This document shows, piece by piece, positions 1 to 10,209 of a stretch of DNA of 64,000 nucleotides (its first letter is position 1; each line of letters starts with the position of its first letter). The notes beneath the pieces are model-generated. The model was not told the DNA's origin. It saw nothing but the letters and a program-made list of their open reading frames with translations, and made no database searches. The stretch is from assembly GCA_028641055.1 (NCBI GenBank), contig CM054059.1, forward strand, positions 433,818,167-433,882,166, written 5' to 3'. A program made the translations under genes and the position numbers. This DNA is from Alopecurus myosuroides. Taxonomy: Eukaryota > Streptophyta > Magnoliopsida > Poales > Poaceae.

Positions 1-1026
1 GCGCTGAGCTAACTGCTCAAGCAGGGCAACTCCTTCTTGTTGGCACGTTTTTTGCTCGTCTTGTTCCTTCCGCATTTCTTCCATTTCAAATGCAAACCGG
101 AGGCTCATTCGCTCAGATTATGCATTCGACGCCCTCAAATCAGCAATTGTGCTGCCAATATTGGCATGCCCCCCTCTCTCAACATCAGTTTTCGCTTCAA
201 GTTCAGACTTTGAAATACTTGTTTCCACACGAGATTTCTTCAACAAAGTATGTTTTCCATGATCCAGCATGACACCTAAAGTATCATCCTCATCCTATGA
301 AGCTGATGTAGACATCATCCTTTTCTTGCTTGCCTATCAAGCATGCAAACAAAATAGATGTAAGTATGTACAGAAAACAGATGAAACTAGCAGGTGTCCA
401 GCAATGTACATAAAATAGATGAAACTAAGAGATTGCTAGCAATGTACTGAAAATATTTGAAAAATAGCATATGACAATCAAACAAGCATGTATTTAATGA
501 CCAATGACCTAGCAGATGTCAAGCATGTCAGGAGCATAGATGGAAACCATGTTGAAATGACAGCCACAACCTTAATTGTCTTGCCAAAACGTCTTATGGT
601 GTGAAATATATGACACAATAATAATCAAACTGTTCAACACAAGATAAGTAAGGTGCACCCTAGTTGTTGTTTTTTAACTAAAGAGAGTTTTTATTGCTTA
701 AAGAGTTTTAAGCATTACACCCTAGTTGTTGTGATATCATAGAAAAATGTTGAACTGGCAAATTAGGGAATAACCTGCAACTCATTGTCCTCATTTAATA
801 GTGATTGACATGACCAGTCTCCCTCACTGGAATATGATTCCTCTTCAACATCATATTGAGGAGTGTACTCAGATCCAGAATCTTCCTTCTTGATCTTTTT
901 TGGGTGTGAATACAGTAGGACATGAAAGAATACTTGCTAAAGACTTTACACTCAGTTGATGCATCCTTGCATTGTTTGCCATGATAGTTCTGGCACGCTC
1001 TTCTTCCATGGGGTGTAGTGGTGATC
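1..1026 (-). pseudogene. Unidentified two-exon gene remnant, continues off the left edge
   Basis: I do not recognise the product. Read on the minus strand, an acceptor (TTAG at 1027-1030) opens an exon at 1026 with an ATG at 1010. Its first frame begins MEEERARTIMANNARM and runs into a stop after an A6 run near 898. After a one-base shift there, an acidic Ser/Glu/Tyr-rich frame continues to a GT donor at 775. A second exon starts after CATAG at 295 in matching phase and encodes a Glu/Lys/Gln-rich, probably coiled-coil stretch to the window edge, with one in-frame TAA at 118-120. The charged, coiled-coil character resembles accessory proteins of CACTA transposons, but that is only an impression. 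Frameshift plus stop suggest a pseudogene. Confidence 0.4.
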
Positions 1027-1683
1027 CTAACATAAATAAATAACTCAAAGTAAGCTTCAAATATAAACACTTGGTAAGAACCTAATACATCATAAAAAAT
1101 TAAGGTACTCATCCTGTAAGAACAGTCCAGTGTAAGTAATATAAATTCCGATCGTAGATTCGTAACTAATACTGATAGGATCATAAGCAAAGTGAGCGTA
1201 AACCCAATAGTATACAGGATGGAAATAAGCAAACTTTTACCGTAGGAAAACAAAGCTGGATACTTCTATTTTTATTTTTATGCAATAGCAAGAAGGTCCC
1301 CCTAACGATTTCCATTAAAAGAAACCATGCAGTCTTTTCTACTACGAAAGCAAATAATTAAAAATAGGAGCATCAGGAGGGCAACACACCCATTTTCGCT
1401 ACATATTTGTGAGAATTAGCACATGGACAAGCCTTTTTTTACCACTAGAAAAGTTAAGCCAAGAACAAAGACGAATATAAGGAACCATAAATCATACAAC
1501 TAAACAGAGAAACAGTTTAGAGAGATTTATTACATCAAACATTTGCATACAATTAAGAAGCATCGATCAAACAATTTACAGAGATTAATTGCATCGAACA
1601 TAAGAAGGATTAAGCATGCAATTAAACAGACAACTAATTCAGAAAGATTAATTGTATCGAACATATGAAGAACCATCAATCTT

Positions 1684-2200
1684 ACTGTGTTTCTCGCCTT
1701 CAACCTTTACCCGTCTCGGCGTGGTTGCAGACATTGACGGTGAAGTTGCGGTTGGAGACGAGGTTGTAGATCTGGACGTACGGTGAGGTTAATGGCGAGG
1801 TGGCTCACCAGCGAGCACACGAAAGCGAGGTTGGTGACGATGTGGCAGACCGGTGAGCACGACGGTGAGGTGGCACACTAGGGAGCACACGACGGCGAGG
1901 TTGGTGACGATGTGGCAGACCGGTGAGCACGACGGCGAGGTGGTGGTCCTGGACGGTGAACTGGGCGGGGTGGGGGATGTCGACGACGACGTGGGAGATC
2001 TTGCAAGCGAGATATACGGTGATGTGTAAGAGGGATGGGATATGGTTTGGGAGGACAAGGACTGGAGGGGAGAAGGTGGAGTAGTTGATTCTTTGGGAGA
2101 GGGTCGAGGGGATAACGGAGCGTTTCAAAATGATTACAGAAATGCCCTCCGCGATAAAGTTTGACCTTTGTGTGCGGGAGGGCTGAGAAGTAATATTCTT
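1684..2200 (-). other. Probable 5' leader exon of the minus-strand remnant
   Basis: The minus strand shows a GTAAG donor at 1685-1681, so an untranslated first exon could end at 1686 and join the acceptor at 1027. The 1789-1975 part is made of an imprecise short tandem repeat on GGTGAGCACGACGGCGAGG-like units. No convincing coding frame is seen. The intron 1031-1683 is AT-rich with nothing recognisable. Confidence 0.3.
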
Positions 2201-2277
2201 GCGCGAAAAATTTTGAGTGGGCTGTCCTAGCGCCAAATTTTCGGAGGGATGCGAAATTTTGGCGTAAGTGCGGGAAA
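2201..2277 (-). promoter_or_regulatory. Cluster of three E2F-type sites
   Basis: Three octamers match the plant E2F consensus TTTSSCGC when read on the minus strand: TTTCGCGC at 2208-2201, TTTGGCGC at 2237-2230 and TTTCCCGC at 2277-2270. They lie just upstream of the putative leader exon of the minus-strand gene remnant, where a cell-cycle promoter would place them. The match is seen directly; function is inferred. Confidence 0.45.
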
Positions 2278-2751
2278 CTATGCGCCATCGTATGCTGGTG
2301 GGTGGCTTAAACAAATTGACCATTTATGCAATAATTTACTAAAGGGACCTTGTGAGTAAATAAAGAAGTATTATGAAATAATTTTGGAGTTGAGGTCGTC
2401 GGTCATAAAACGTATTAGAATATGCAGAACAGTTCTATGTGAAACCAACAGTAACTAAAGAACTACCGATAACTGAGTATTTGCAAGACAACACATAATA
2501 TTAACTTAATTATAGAGTAGCAAAACACAATCACAACACACACAGAGACATGTCGACAAGTAAAACACGACGAGTCGACGACGTAGCAGGTTACACATAT
2601 GCTCTATAAGCACACTAGTTGCTGCGACGAAGGACACGAACAACCGGACGCACCAGTGGGACGGACTCGTTCCAGAGGAGCAAAGAGTTGACTGGACGCA
2701 GCACACTAGGATGTCGTTCAGCCAATAGAGGCCGTCGTGCAGATTTTCTCC
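2278..2751. other. Intergenic, nothing recognised
   Basis: This is a mixed-composition spacer between the E2F-site cluster and the end of the small minus-strand ORF. Open frames here are short and overlap the antisense of the neighbouring gene. No repeat or RNA gene was recognised. Confidence 0.4.
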
Positions 2752-3000
2752 TTAGGCATGCTCCCAAAGCCTGGCGTAGACCCCGCTGCCATCCTTGCCG
2801 TGGTCGATGATGAACATCCGCCGATCGGCGTACTTTGCGCCAAGCACGATGTGTGCGGCGCTCCAAGCAGAGATATTTCCACCAACGGTGAAGAACTGCA
2901 CCACGTCGGAGAGGTCATAGCCGTCGGGGCGGACGTACTCCACTTGGTGTTCGTCCTCGAGCGGTTCGTCCCCGATCAGCTCGGTGGTCGTCCAGGCCAT
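2752..3000 (-). CDS. Small hypothetical protein, 82 aa
   Basis: The ATG at 3000 (context GCGCCATGG, a good plant start context) opens an 82-codon frame beginning MAWTTTELIGDEPLEDEHQ and ending LWEHA. The protein is acidic with mixed hydrophobic stretches; no signal peptide or membrane segment is evident. A TATA-like CTATATTA lies about 120 bp upstream on the same strand, so a compact promoter and leader fit. I do not recognise the family. It could be a short expressed grass-specific gene or the N-terminal piece of a longer gene whose 3' part is lost. GC-rich third positions favour real coding sequence over chance. Confidence 0.4.
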   Translation of the reverse strand: MAWTTTELIGDEPLEDEHQVEYVRPDGYDLSDVVQFFTVGGNISAWSAAHIVLGAKYADRRMFIIDHGKDGSGVYARLWEHA

Positions 3001-3117
3001 GGCGCGCGCAGGGAGCACAAAGCTGACCTAGCTCTTGTGTTTTGCACAATCTATCTATTCGAGACGTGTTGATGAAGGGATGTGTTTTGCAGAGGCTCTT
3101 CAAATGCACCGATCGGG

Positions 3118-3125
3118 TAATATAG
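3118..3125 (-). promoter_or_regulatory. TATA-like box for the 82-aa ORF
   Basis: The minus strand reads GCTATATTAC here, about 120 bp before the ATG at 3000, which would place transcription start near 3090. Position and orientation are the only evidence. Confidence 0.3.
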
Positions 3126-3559
3126 CGGCGGGGAGAGGCCGGCCGGCGGATTACCAAACACCATTAATTGGTGCCAAGGTCGGCCTTTACCATTGAATTT
3201 GCAGTCTAGGCGCAGCGATGACAACGGGCACACACAAATGGCCGGGTCATGCAGGCGCGGAGCAACGTATGCAGCACGAGCCAGTACGCATACGTCCGGC
3301 GCCGACTTCGACCCAACAGTCACAGCTAGCCGGGGCAACAGCAGAAGTGAGGCATGGGCATGCATGCACATGGTCAGGCACGCGCGCAGGCACGCATTAA
3401 GATCAAGACGCGACGGGTCACGCAGGCACAACACGCAGCGCACGGAGGCAAAGAATGCACGTATCGCGCGGCATGCAGCTAGCTCGCCCAAATTTTGCAG
3501 GCATGGCGTGCAACAGCTAGCTAGCCCCAAAGCAGGCTCAGCACACATGTAGATAGAAC
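3126..3559. other. GC-rich spacer, no gene recognised
   Basis: This stretch is rich in alternating GCATGC/CACGCG words. Open frames exist on both strands but look like by-products of high GC. It could be the upstream region of the 82-aa gene or the left flank of the Helitron. Confidence 0.3.
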
Positions 3560-3579
3560 TGTGATGACGTCCCTTGTCT

Positions 3580-4780
3580 AGATCCGTCTTCTCGTTTTGT
3601 CCGTGCGGATCGGGTTGCCGGCGACTCCTTCCGCTCTTCGTCGGCCGCTTGCTCGCCGGATTCGCTCGTGCCTTTTTGCGATTTCCTGCGCCGTTGAGTG
3701 CGCCCGTCGCCCGTCGGCTTCGCTCCCCTGCTCGTTCCCTGCGCCTTGTTCGTCATTCTTGAGAAGAGATTCGTCTGGATCTCCCAGCTTTCACCCCTCC
3801 CTCCACTTTTTGGGAGATTTTCCCCGCGTTCTGCTTGGCCGTCGTTCGCCTCGGTTCGATGCCCTTTCTGATTTTGCTTTTGTTTTTCTCTGTAGCTTGG
3901 TGCTTGGGGCGCCTGGGAGTTGCGGGGCGGGGAAGCGCTGCCGTCGTCTCCTTCTCCGGCATGGTGATGGACTTTTCCCTCTCATTTGTTTCTTGTGCAT
4001 GTTGCGGTGCTCCGGTTGCCTGTTAGCCTCTTGCTTTTTTGGAGAGATTTGGTCGTCGTTCGTCCTCTGTTTGGGATTCTATCCTTACCTTGGTGCTTCA
4101 TGGATGATGCGGCTGCTGGGTCAACCTCCCGTGGGAGGAAGCGGCGTGGTGCGTGTTGCCGTTTTCCCTGTCTTTTCTGCCTTTGTTGCGCCTATTCTTC
4201 TCTCACGCCGCCTCTGTTTGTGGTAGCCGGTGGTGGCGCCGACGACGGTCGTCGTGTCGCAGCACGCTCTGCGTGCCCGTCTGCGCAGCCGCGGGCGGAT
4301 GTTTCCCCTTTGCTTTGCGCTGCTGCGGAGACCTCTGTTTTTCCTTTGATTTCGCCCAGGCGTGTTGGTATGATCGTTCGTTCTCTGTTTGTTGTCGCTT
4401 TTTTCCGTGTGCTTTTGTTTTTTGGGGAGCTTTATTCTTTGTGCATTGTTGCAGCGGATGGTTTTTTCCCTTGTCTGCCTACCGCATGGACGCGCGAAAA
4501 CCGTAGGAGGCGTCGTCTACGGAGGAGGCCCTGGCTTTTCGGTGATGAGCCTGTCTTTTTCTGTTCCTTCTATGAGATCGTTCGTTGTTGCTCTGTTTCT
4601 TCTGGTTCTTTTTTTCTTATTTGTTATTTGGCCTTTTTGTTCCGTGTGCTTTAGGTGTCAAGTCTCCGGTTGTTTCAAATGGCCGTCTTTTGGGTATGGC
4701 TAAGCAAGATATAGCTTCCTTGAAAGGTTTGTCTATGCAGTCGAGTTTTTTGTTCTCTTCTTGTCGGTTTTCAGGTCCCT
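3580..4780 (+). other. T/G/C-rich leader upstream of the Helitron Rep remnant
   Basis: A pyrimidine-rich stretch with several overlapping Phe/Leu/Ser/Cys-rich open frames, none resembling a known protein. It precedes the Rep remnant and is probably the 5' untranslated or intronic part of the Helitron gene. Confidence 0.35.
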
Positions 4781-5950
4781 ATGTTTTATGCTGCTCTTTT
4801 TGTTTGTTCTTTGGCTGCAGCTTGTTATCGTCACTGCTTATATTTAGCTGGCCCAGAGTACGTGTGTACATACCGTGGAGCTTTGTATTGGTGGGATGAG
4901 CAGGCTACTCATTTGAGTGTTTTCACTCATAGAAGAATGTTCTGTAATAAGTGCTGTAAGGGTGGAAAGGTTGATCTGCGAAGGCGGTCGGTGTGGTCTT
5001 CACCTCTTGATCGGCTAATTGGGTTTTCGTGGGGGCTCTGAGACCAAAGAGTTTATGCGTCTGATTACGTCTTACAATAGCATGTTTGCTTTCTGTTCTC
5101 TTGGAGTGAAGGTCGATGACAGTCTTAATACCGGCCGTGGCCCTTATGTGTTTAGGGTGAATGGGCTTCCTTGTCATCGGATCGGATCATTGGTTCCGCC
5201 TCCGAATAGGTCTCCCAAGTTTCTTCAGCTCTACATCTATGATACTGCTAATGAGGTTTCCCATCGGATGTCTGTATATAGGGATGAAGGGAGTGGTGGC
5301 CGTGGTCCTGATCGTGAGATAGTTGCTGCTCTGGTTGCCATGTTAAATGAATGTAATGAGCTGGTTAAGCAGTTTAGGATGATTCAGGTTTCTAGAGATC
5401 GCCGCGACCTTGCTGGTGAGCCTTTTTCTATTAGGATTGTTGGATCGGGCTCGGCTGATCCAAAGGTTTATAGTCCTCCTACTGCTCCTGAGTTGGCTGC
5501 GCTGATTGTGGGTGATATTTCTGCTGAGAGGTGCAAATTTAATATCATTGTCGAGCCTACTGAGGAGCCGTTAAAGAGGATCTCGCCTTTGCATCCTGCT
5601 CTCATGGCTTTACAATATCCTCTTCTTTTTTCCTTTTGGTGACAAAGGTTTTTATGTTACCATGCCGTATGCAGCTGGTGATGGTGATTTCTCTGACGGT
5701 AGGTCTGAGGTTAGTATGTTGGAGTACTATGCCTACCATTGCCATTATAGGAGCGGCCAGACGAATCATTTCCTATGTTGTGGCCGTCTCTCTCAGCATG
5801 CTTGTGTCGGATGCTTATGCCTGTATTGAGTCTTCTAGGCTTGCTTTTATTCTTAGCAATCAAGATGGCATTTCCATTGGTTTGTATAGTTGGTTGAGGA
5901 CGACAGCGGCGGAGCTGGCGGCAAAACTCTGTGTAGTCAGGCAGCCTATG
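4781..5950 (+). pseudogene. Helitron Rep/helicase N-terminal domain, frameshifted
   Basis: The frame from 4820 to about 5035 shows the Cys-rich start typical of plant Helitron proteins (GALYWWDEQ, then CNKCCKGGKVDL). After a frameshift near 5035 the Helitron-like N domain follows: SYNSMFAFCSLGVKV, a VFRVNGLPCHRIGSLVP block and LQLYIYDTANEV, continuing to HPALMALQYPLLF near 5620. Another shift near 5637 leads to DGRSEVSMLEYYAYHCHYR, and a third near 5800 to DAYACIESSRLAFI. The Rep HUH motif and the PIF1-like helicase that should follow are absent, and homology fades by about 5950. In the intact family this protein nicks, and its helicase half unwinds, Helitron DNA. Here it cannot be functional. 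Confidence 0.8.
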
Positions 5951-6199
5951 TAGCAGGACCCACAGCTAAGATCTAACACGAAGTTCCGCTACTGGAGGGG
6001 GTGTTTTACGGATATATTTCGGGACTTTCGGAGATTGAGATTTCGATATTTTTTTCATCGAAAAGGAAGAAAGGGCGATGGTTGTATGGAGCCAAATTTC
6101 TGCAACGTCAGATACTGAACAAGTAGTCTATATAACACTTTGTTAGTACTGCAGGTAGAGAGTGAAATTTTAGATATCATTGGTTTGAATTCGTTGTAG
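5951..6199. other. Junction between Rep remnant and captured fragment
   Basis: No coding homology is seen. The 3' side ends in TTCGTTGTAG, which looks like an intron end with an acceptor in front of the FLX-like exon, so part of this stretch is probably captured intron sequence. Confidence 0.3.
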
Positions 6200-8033
6200 G
6201 AATGTATGTGGATCAGAGCAGAAGGTAAATTTTGAGTTGGTAGAACAAAGGAAAGCAATGGAGAAGAGTATGGTTTCGATGGCACTGGAAATTCAACAAA
6301 TGTGGGACGAGCTAGCTAATTTTGATTGGATACCATGGGACACAGGTATATTAATCTGGGTCAACTTCAGCATTTGCAAATTTCACTTATCCTTTCTACA
6401 TGTATTTCCAATTTTCCATTTTCTTTGGTTGTAATTTTTTTCTGGATTTGGAACTGTATATGTGCAAATAAGTGCAAACATTCTACAATGCTGCCCTATT
6501 AGGACTTAGGACATGCAGAATCTAGCACTGAACTACATGTCATCCCGACTAACCTACATATCTATTTCAAGTGTTGTGGAAGCAGTAAGTTGCTGAACTT
6601 ACTGTTAATTGTAGGCGTGAAATCATAAACACAGTTCATATGACACCTATTTCCAAAGCCATTGGAAGCATGTAAGTTTGAAAAATTCTTGCTTTTACGA
6701 ACTAGACCAAACATTCACAGCTGCCATGTGTTTGCCATTTATGGCATACTGAGATTTATGTGTGATTTTGGAAGATCCCATCAATATATGGAGCAAAACA
6801 AAAATTTAGATTAAAGCTAAACTGACAGCTTCCCTTTATGTGCCCTGCCGCCGGCATTGTTATCTGCTTGTGTATTGCGTGATGGATGATACGACGAAGC
6901 TGGTATGATAACGATGACGTGTGTCGCCATTGTTGCACATGAGAGGGAGGCAAAAATCTGTTCGATTTTCTTCCTTCCCTTTGTTGAAAGATTGGTTGCT
7001 TACAACCAGAGATATATTTATTTACATCCTAATTTAGACTTGTACACATATTTAAATCGAAAGGCCTAACAATATGGGGAAGGTTAGGAAAGTTCTAGCC
7101 ATCCATGACTCAATAAAGCTGCAGTTGTTTGTGCGCGCTGAAATTTTCCCGACCATGACATGCCTCCCAATTTGTAATGAGTTTTGAGTTTGAAAGTCTT
7201 ATATGAATTTAAATATTCTGAATTCTTCTTGGTACCTTTTAGTTTGAGCCTTCATACACATTTTTAAATAGACATTTTGTTTGTGCTATATCTGGAAAAA
7301 TGACGCTTACATTATAAGTACATGAACAAAATATATGTTCTTAAATAGTATACGTGGAGGTACTTTAGTTCAATATGCCAGTCTTTCTGGGCATGCAAAT
7401 TCAAGGAAGAAGTAAAAACTATGCTAAATTTTGTACTTCGTATGCGTCCAAAATGCGTATGTATATGATTTCTCTTCTTTGCAGTTATCAATAGAAATCA
7501 TGTTCTTTTCTGTTAGTAGGAAATTATAAGTTATTCCTGCATTTTCTTTATATGCTTTAAAAACAAATCAGACACAAGGGATCAGCACCCTCAACACATT
7601 ATTAAGAAGAAGACAAGGGGATACACTGGTTTATTAGCCCTCGGAAATGAATCAATAATAATTAATCTGAATCTTAACCCGATCTTTGTCAAGTTGACCT
7701 TCTACCTGCATCAACGTTTACCTTTATTTAACAACCGTGTTCCTATCAAGGGATCAACAACGAGAGTCTGAATCATCTTCAAAACATAAGCATTACATAA
7801 TTATCCTAGATGGCGTTATTCTCCTAGCTAGACTACCTAAATATTTATCTCTTTGTCAGCATCATTTAATGTGTTGCTGATAATAGATTATAATTTTATG
7901 GAGTAATAGAGTTGCTCTCATCGTTCTATGTTTACCTGCTCCTGAAGGTAGACCATATGGGATGAAGATGGGTGGTACTGAAGCGACCTTCTCTACTCAA
8001 TACAGAGATAATACAATATCCATACGGTATGAT
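6200..8033 (+). pseudogene. FLX-like (FLOWERING LOCUS C EXPRESSOR-like) gene fragment, two exons
   Basis: Exon A (about 6200-6345) encodes VEQRKAMEKSMVSMALEIQQ followed by a DELANFD block, the end of the coiled coil conserved in plant FLX-like proteins. It ends in a phase-1 GT donor at 6346. Exon B starts at 7948 after an AG and continues in phase as TGRPYGMKMGGTEATF, matching the short Gly/Pro/Tyr segment that follows the coiled coil in this family. The intron between them is about 1.6 kb. The N-terminal two thirds of the coiled coil and a normal C-terminus are missing, so this is a fragment. FLX-like proteins act with FRIGIDA-type factors in flowering control. Family assignment is from remembered motifs, not a search. 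Confidence 0.6.
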
Positions 8034-8625
8034 CTTTTCAAAGATGGTCTCAAAGAATTTCATTCTTTCCATATCAACCTACGATGATTTTCATAATTCC
8101 AAAATGAACTATTTTGTTACCAGGGAGTTTCTGACAAAGGTCCTTCGCATACTCTTGAATCTTCGTGGGGCACATAAGAGAAGAATCATTTTCCAGTACT
8201 GCTAAGATCCCAGCCGCTACATTCCTGGGAGAAAGAATCACCTTCTAAGTGTTAATGATCATATCACATGGTTTAGACTATCTTGTCTACCTACTTGTTT
8301 GTGTTAAACTCCAGACTTCTTTAAAGGCTTCTAATAATTTTGCTTTCTGTGTTGGTTGATCAAATTTGTCGCAGCAGTATCCTATTACTATTTACATCTT
8401 GGCTCCAGATTTGTGCAAGTTACTAGGATAGCCACGTTTCCTGGTTATATGGATCCCTACGATTAGCAAATATTTCCACATGGCCTGGACTTTGACATAT
8501 ATATGATAATACATTAGTCAGACGGTCAGAGTGACTTAGTCATGCCATATATAGAGAGCATACGATCTGACAATTTAATATGAAGCCATGGAGGTCTTAA
8601 CTGATGAGCTTTGAATGAATGTACT

Positions 8626-8707
8626 ACTTCCTCCGTTCCAAAATGTAAGCCTTTCTAGCGAGCTAAAACAGTTTGCTAAAAAGGCTTACATTTTGAAACG
8701 GAGGGAG
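8626..8707. mobile_element. Stowaway MITE, 82 bp, TSD TA
   Basis: The terminal inverted repeats CTTCCTCCGTTCCAAAATGT and CTCCCTCCGTTTCAAAATGT (the latter read on the minus strand) fold the whole element into one hairpin around the AGCGAGCTAAAACAG region. TA dinucleotides flank both ends (8624-8625 and 8708-8709). The CTCCCTCCGT terminus and TA target are diagnostic of Tc1/mariner-type Stowaway MITEs of grasses. Confidence 0.9.
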
Positions 8708-8709
8708 TA

Positions 8710-9374
8710 ATTTACAACGGCTTCCACCATGTGCCTAGACAAGAATTTAATGAGCTTGATGAGAGATGATACATATAATGCATTTGTATGTTCCATGCTG
8801 GGGTAGTAGAAATGTGGCAGCTTCTATTATGTTTTTTGTTAATTGTATTTTAAAACTAACCATAGGAGTCGGTTTCTTGCACGAATGGCTCAACTAACAT
8901 CACTGGCGACATATATCTTTTATGAGAGCAATAATAACTCTCTTTTGGTTCATTTTTTGCCTCTAAAACTGATTTGGTTGCTAAAAAATTAGTAGATTCC
9001 ACGGAACCGAACTGCCTACTTATATATTTTGAATTTTTCCTTCAATTTAGCTTGTTTATTCCAGCAACCACACCATTCTCTAGAGGCCCCATTCTACATG
9101 GAAGGACAACAGCTACGTAGTTCCACACCAAGAGTAGAAAAGAACACACTCCTAAAAAATCAAACTACCTTACACCATAGAGAACGCACCTCCAGTCTAC
9201 AAGATCAAAACACCACACGAGTACAGCACCACAAATCTTGGCAGACCAAGCCAGTAACACCGTACACTCACCTAACTAAGCCATCGATCCAAGCTGCTAC
9301 CAACAACCTATAACCAGATCAAAACACAAATATGTTCACCCAGCTAACCATGACATGTAAAAACGCAAAGCCGC
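8710..9374. other. Spacer inside the Helitron region, nothing recognised
   Basis: AT-rich sequence followed by a low-T, A/C-rich stretch (9050-9340). The 94-codon frame at 9029-9313 does not resemble a known protein and has biased A/C composition, so I do not call it a gene. Confidence 0.35.
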
Positions 9375-9404
9375 CGGCGCAGCGAAGCGCGCTAATCCGT
9401 CTAG
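9375..9404 (+). other. Helitron-type 3' terminus (hairpin plus CTAG)
   Basis: GGCGCAGCGAAGCGC can form a short GC-rich stem. It is followed at about ten bases by CTAG (9401-9404) and then T. This matches the Helitron 3' rule of a subterminal hairpin and CTRR, with insertion in front of T. Confidence 0.6.
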
Positions 9405-9642
9405 TGAGACATTAATGCACGTACCGTGGAGAGCTATTTTGGACAGAGTTAAATTTTAAGGGGCCGAGCATCTCTTCTCCTGTACTCCTAAAGTCCACTG
9501 CTCCATTAGCTTCTCTCTCCTTCAATCCTAAAGTCCACTCATCCATTTGCTTCTCTCAGCCTCCACTATGCACCAACACCGACGCGACGCGGCCGGACAA
9601 TGAGTTGCGGGTGCCCACGCGCCTCCATCTAACGATAATCTG

Positions 9643-10131
9643 ATGACAGAGGAGGACGCGAGCGCACTTATCCGCACGAACACTCCCATGTCGGCTGCTT
9701 TACGCTTCCCGGAAGGTTGGACGACCAACACCATCTTCCTCCCGGTGGAGCTACGTCTCTCCGGCCAGGCACGGGTCGACTACATCAACCAGTACTACGA
9801 TAACATGTCGTGGAAGACGAGGCATCATGACCCCCAGGATGCCATGTCTTCGTTGTACTGGGACGAGCAAGTGGAGCTGGAGTACTTAGGGCGGCTCCAC
9901 TCCTACATCATCGACAACAGCGTGCACTCCAGCGACACGGAGTGTTCCAACGAGGAGGAGGAAGAGGACTCGCCCGAGACAGAGTAGCGCCCCTTGGTAC
10001 CACCGGAACCTGCCGCCCCGCCAGCAAACGCCTTCTTCCTCCCATGTAACTGCCACATTTGCAGGTGGGCACTTGCACAGCCGGGAACCTGCCCGAACTG
10101 CAGGTCCGAGGAGTGCCACCACCTAGTTTAG
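9643..10131 (+). pseudogene. Unrecognised ORF with in-frame TAG before a Cys-rich tail
   Basis: The ATG at 9643 opens a GC-rich frame of 114 codons ending in an acidic Glu/Asp run and TAG at 9985-9987. The same frame stays open beyond the TAG for 47 more codons to TAG at 10129 and ends in a Cys/His cluster, CNCHICRWALAQPGTCPNCR followed by a CHH motif. That cluster looks like a small zinc-binding module. One C-to-T change (CAG to TAG) would explain the interruption. The whole would be 162 residues. I know no family for it. The 5' side (9405-9642) is C/T-rich leader-like sequence with a short upstream ORF (ATG at 9600). Confidence 0.45.
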
Positions 10132-10209
10132 GCTTTTATTGACTGTAATTATTATTATCTTAATTAAGATCCCTTCAGTGTGAATGTATTATCTTTATTT
10201 TGACTCAAG

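Larger units (their letters stand above)
3560..9404 (+). mobile_element. Decayed Helitron carrying a host gene fragment (5' end uncertain)
   Basis: Three signals in the same orientation suggest one rolling-circle transposon: a Rep/helicase N-terminal remnant (about 4781-5950), a fragment of an FLX-like gene (6200 to about 8033), and a Helitron-type 3' end with a GC-rich hairpin and CTAG before T (9375-9404). Plant Helitrons characteristically capture gene pieces between Rep and the 3' end. I could not fix the 5' TC terminus, so the left boundary is a guess at the start of the T/G/C-rich leader. The helicase half of the protein is missing. Two elements, or a Helitron end unrelated to the Rep piece, remain possible. 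Confidence 0.45.

Noticed and set aside
656..735. CACCCTAGTTGTTG repeated at about 656 and 718 as a small transposon
   Set aside because: Only a short direct repeat; no terminal inverted repeats or target duplication could be defined.
3597..4703. Frames of up to 222 codons before the Helitron Rep remnant
   Set aside because: Phe/Ser/Cys-rich translations of pyrimidine-rich leader DNA that overlap in several frames; no recognisable domain.
9029..9313. 94-codon frame near the Helitron 3' end
   Set aside because: A/C-biased low-complexity translation without family likeness.
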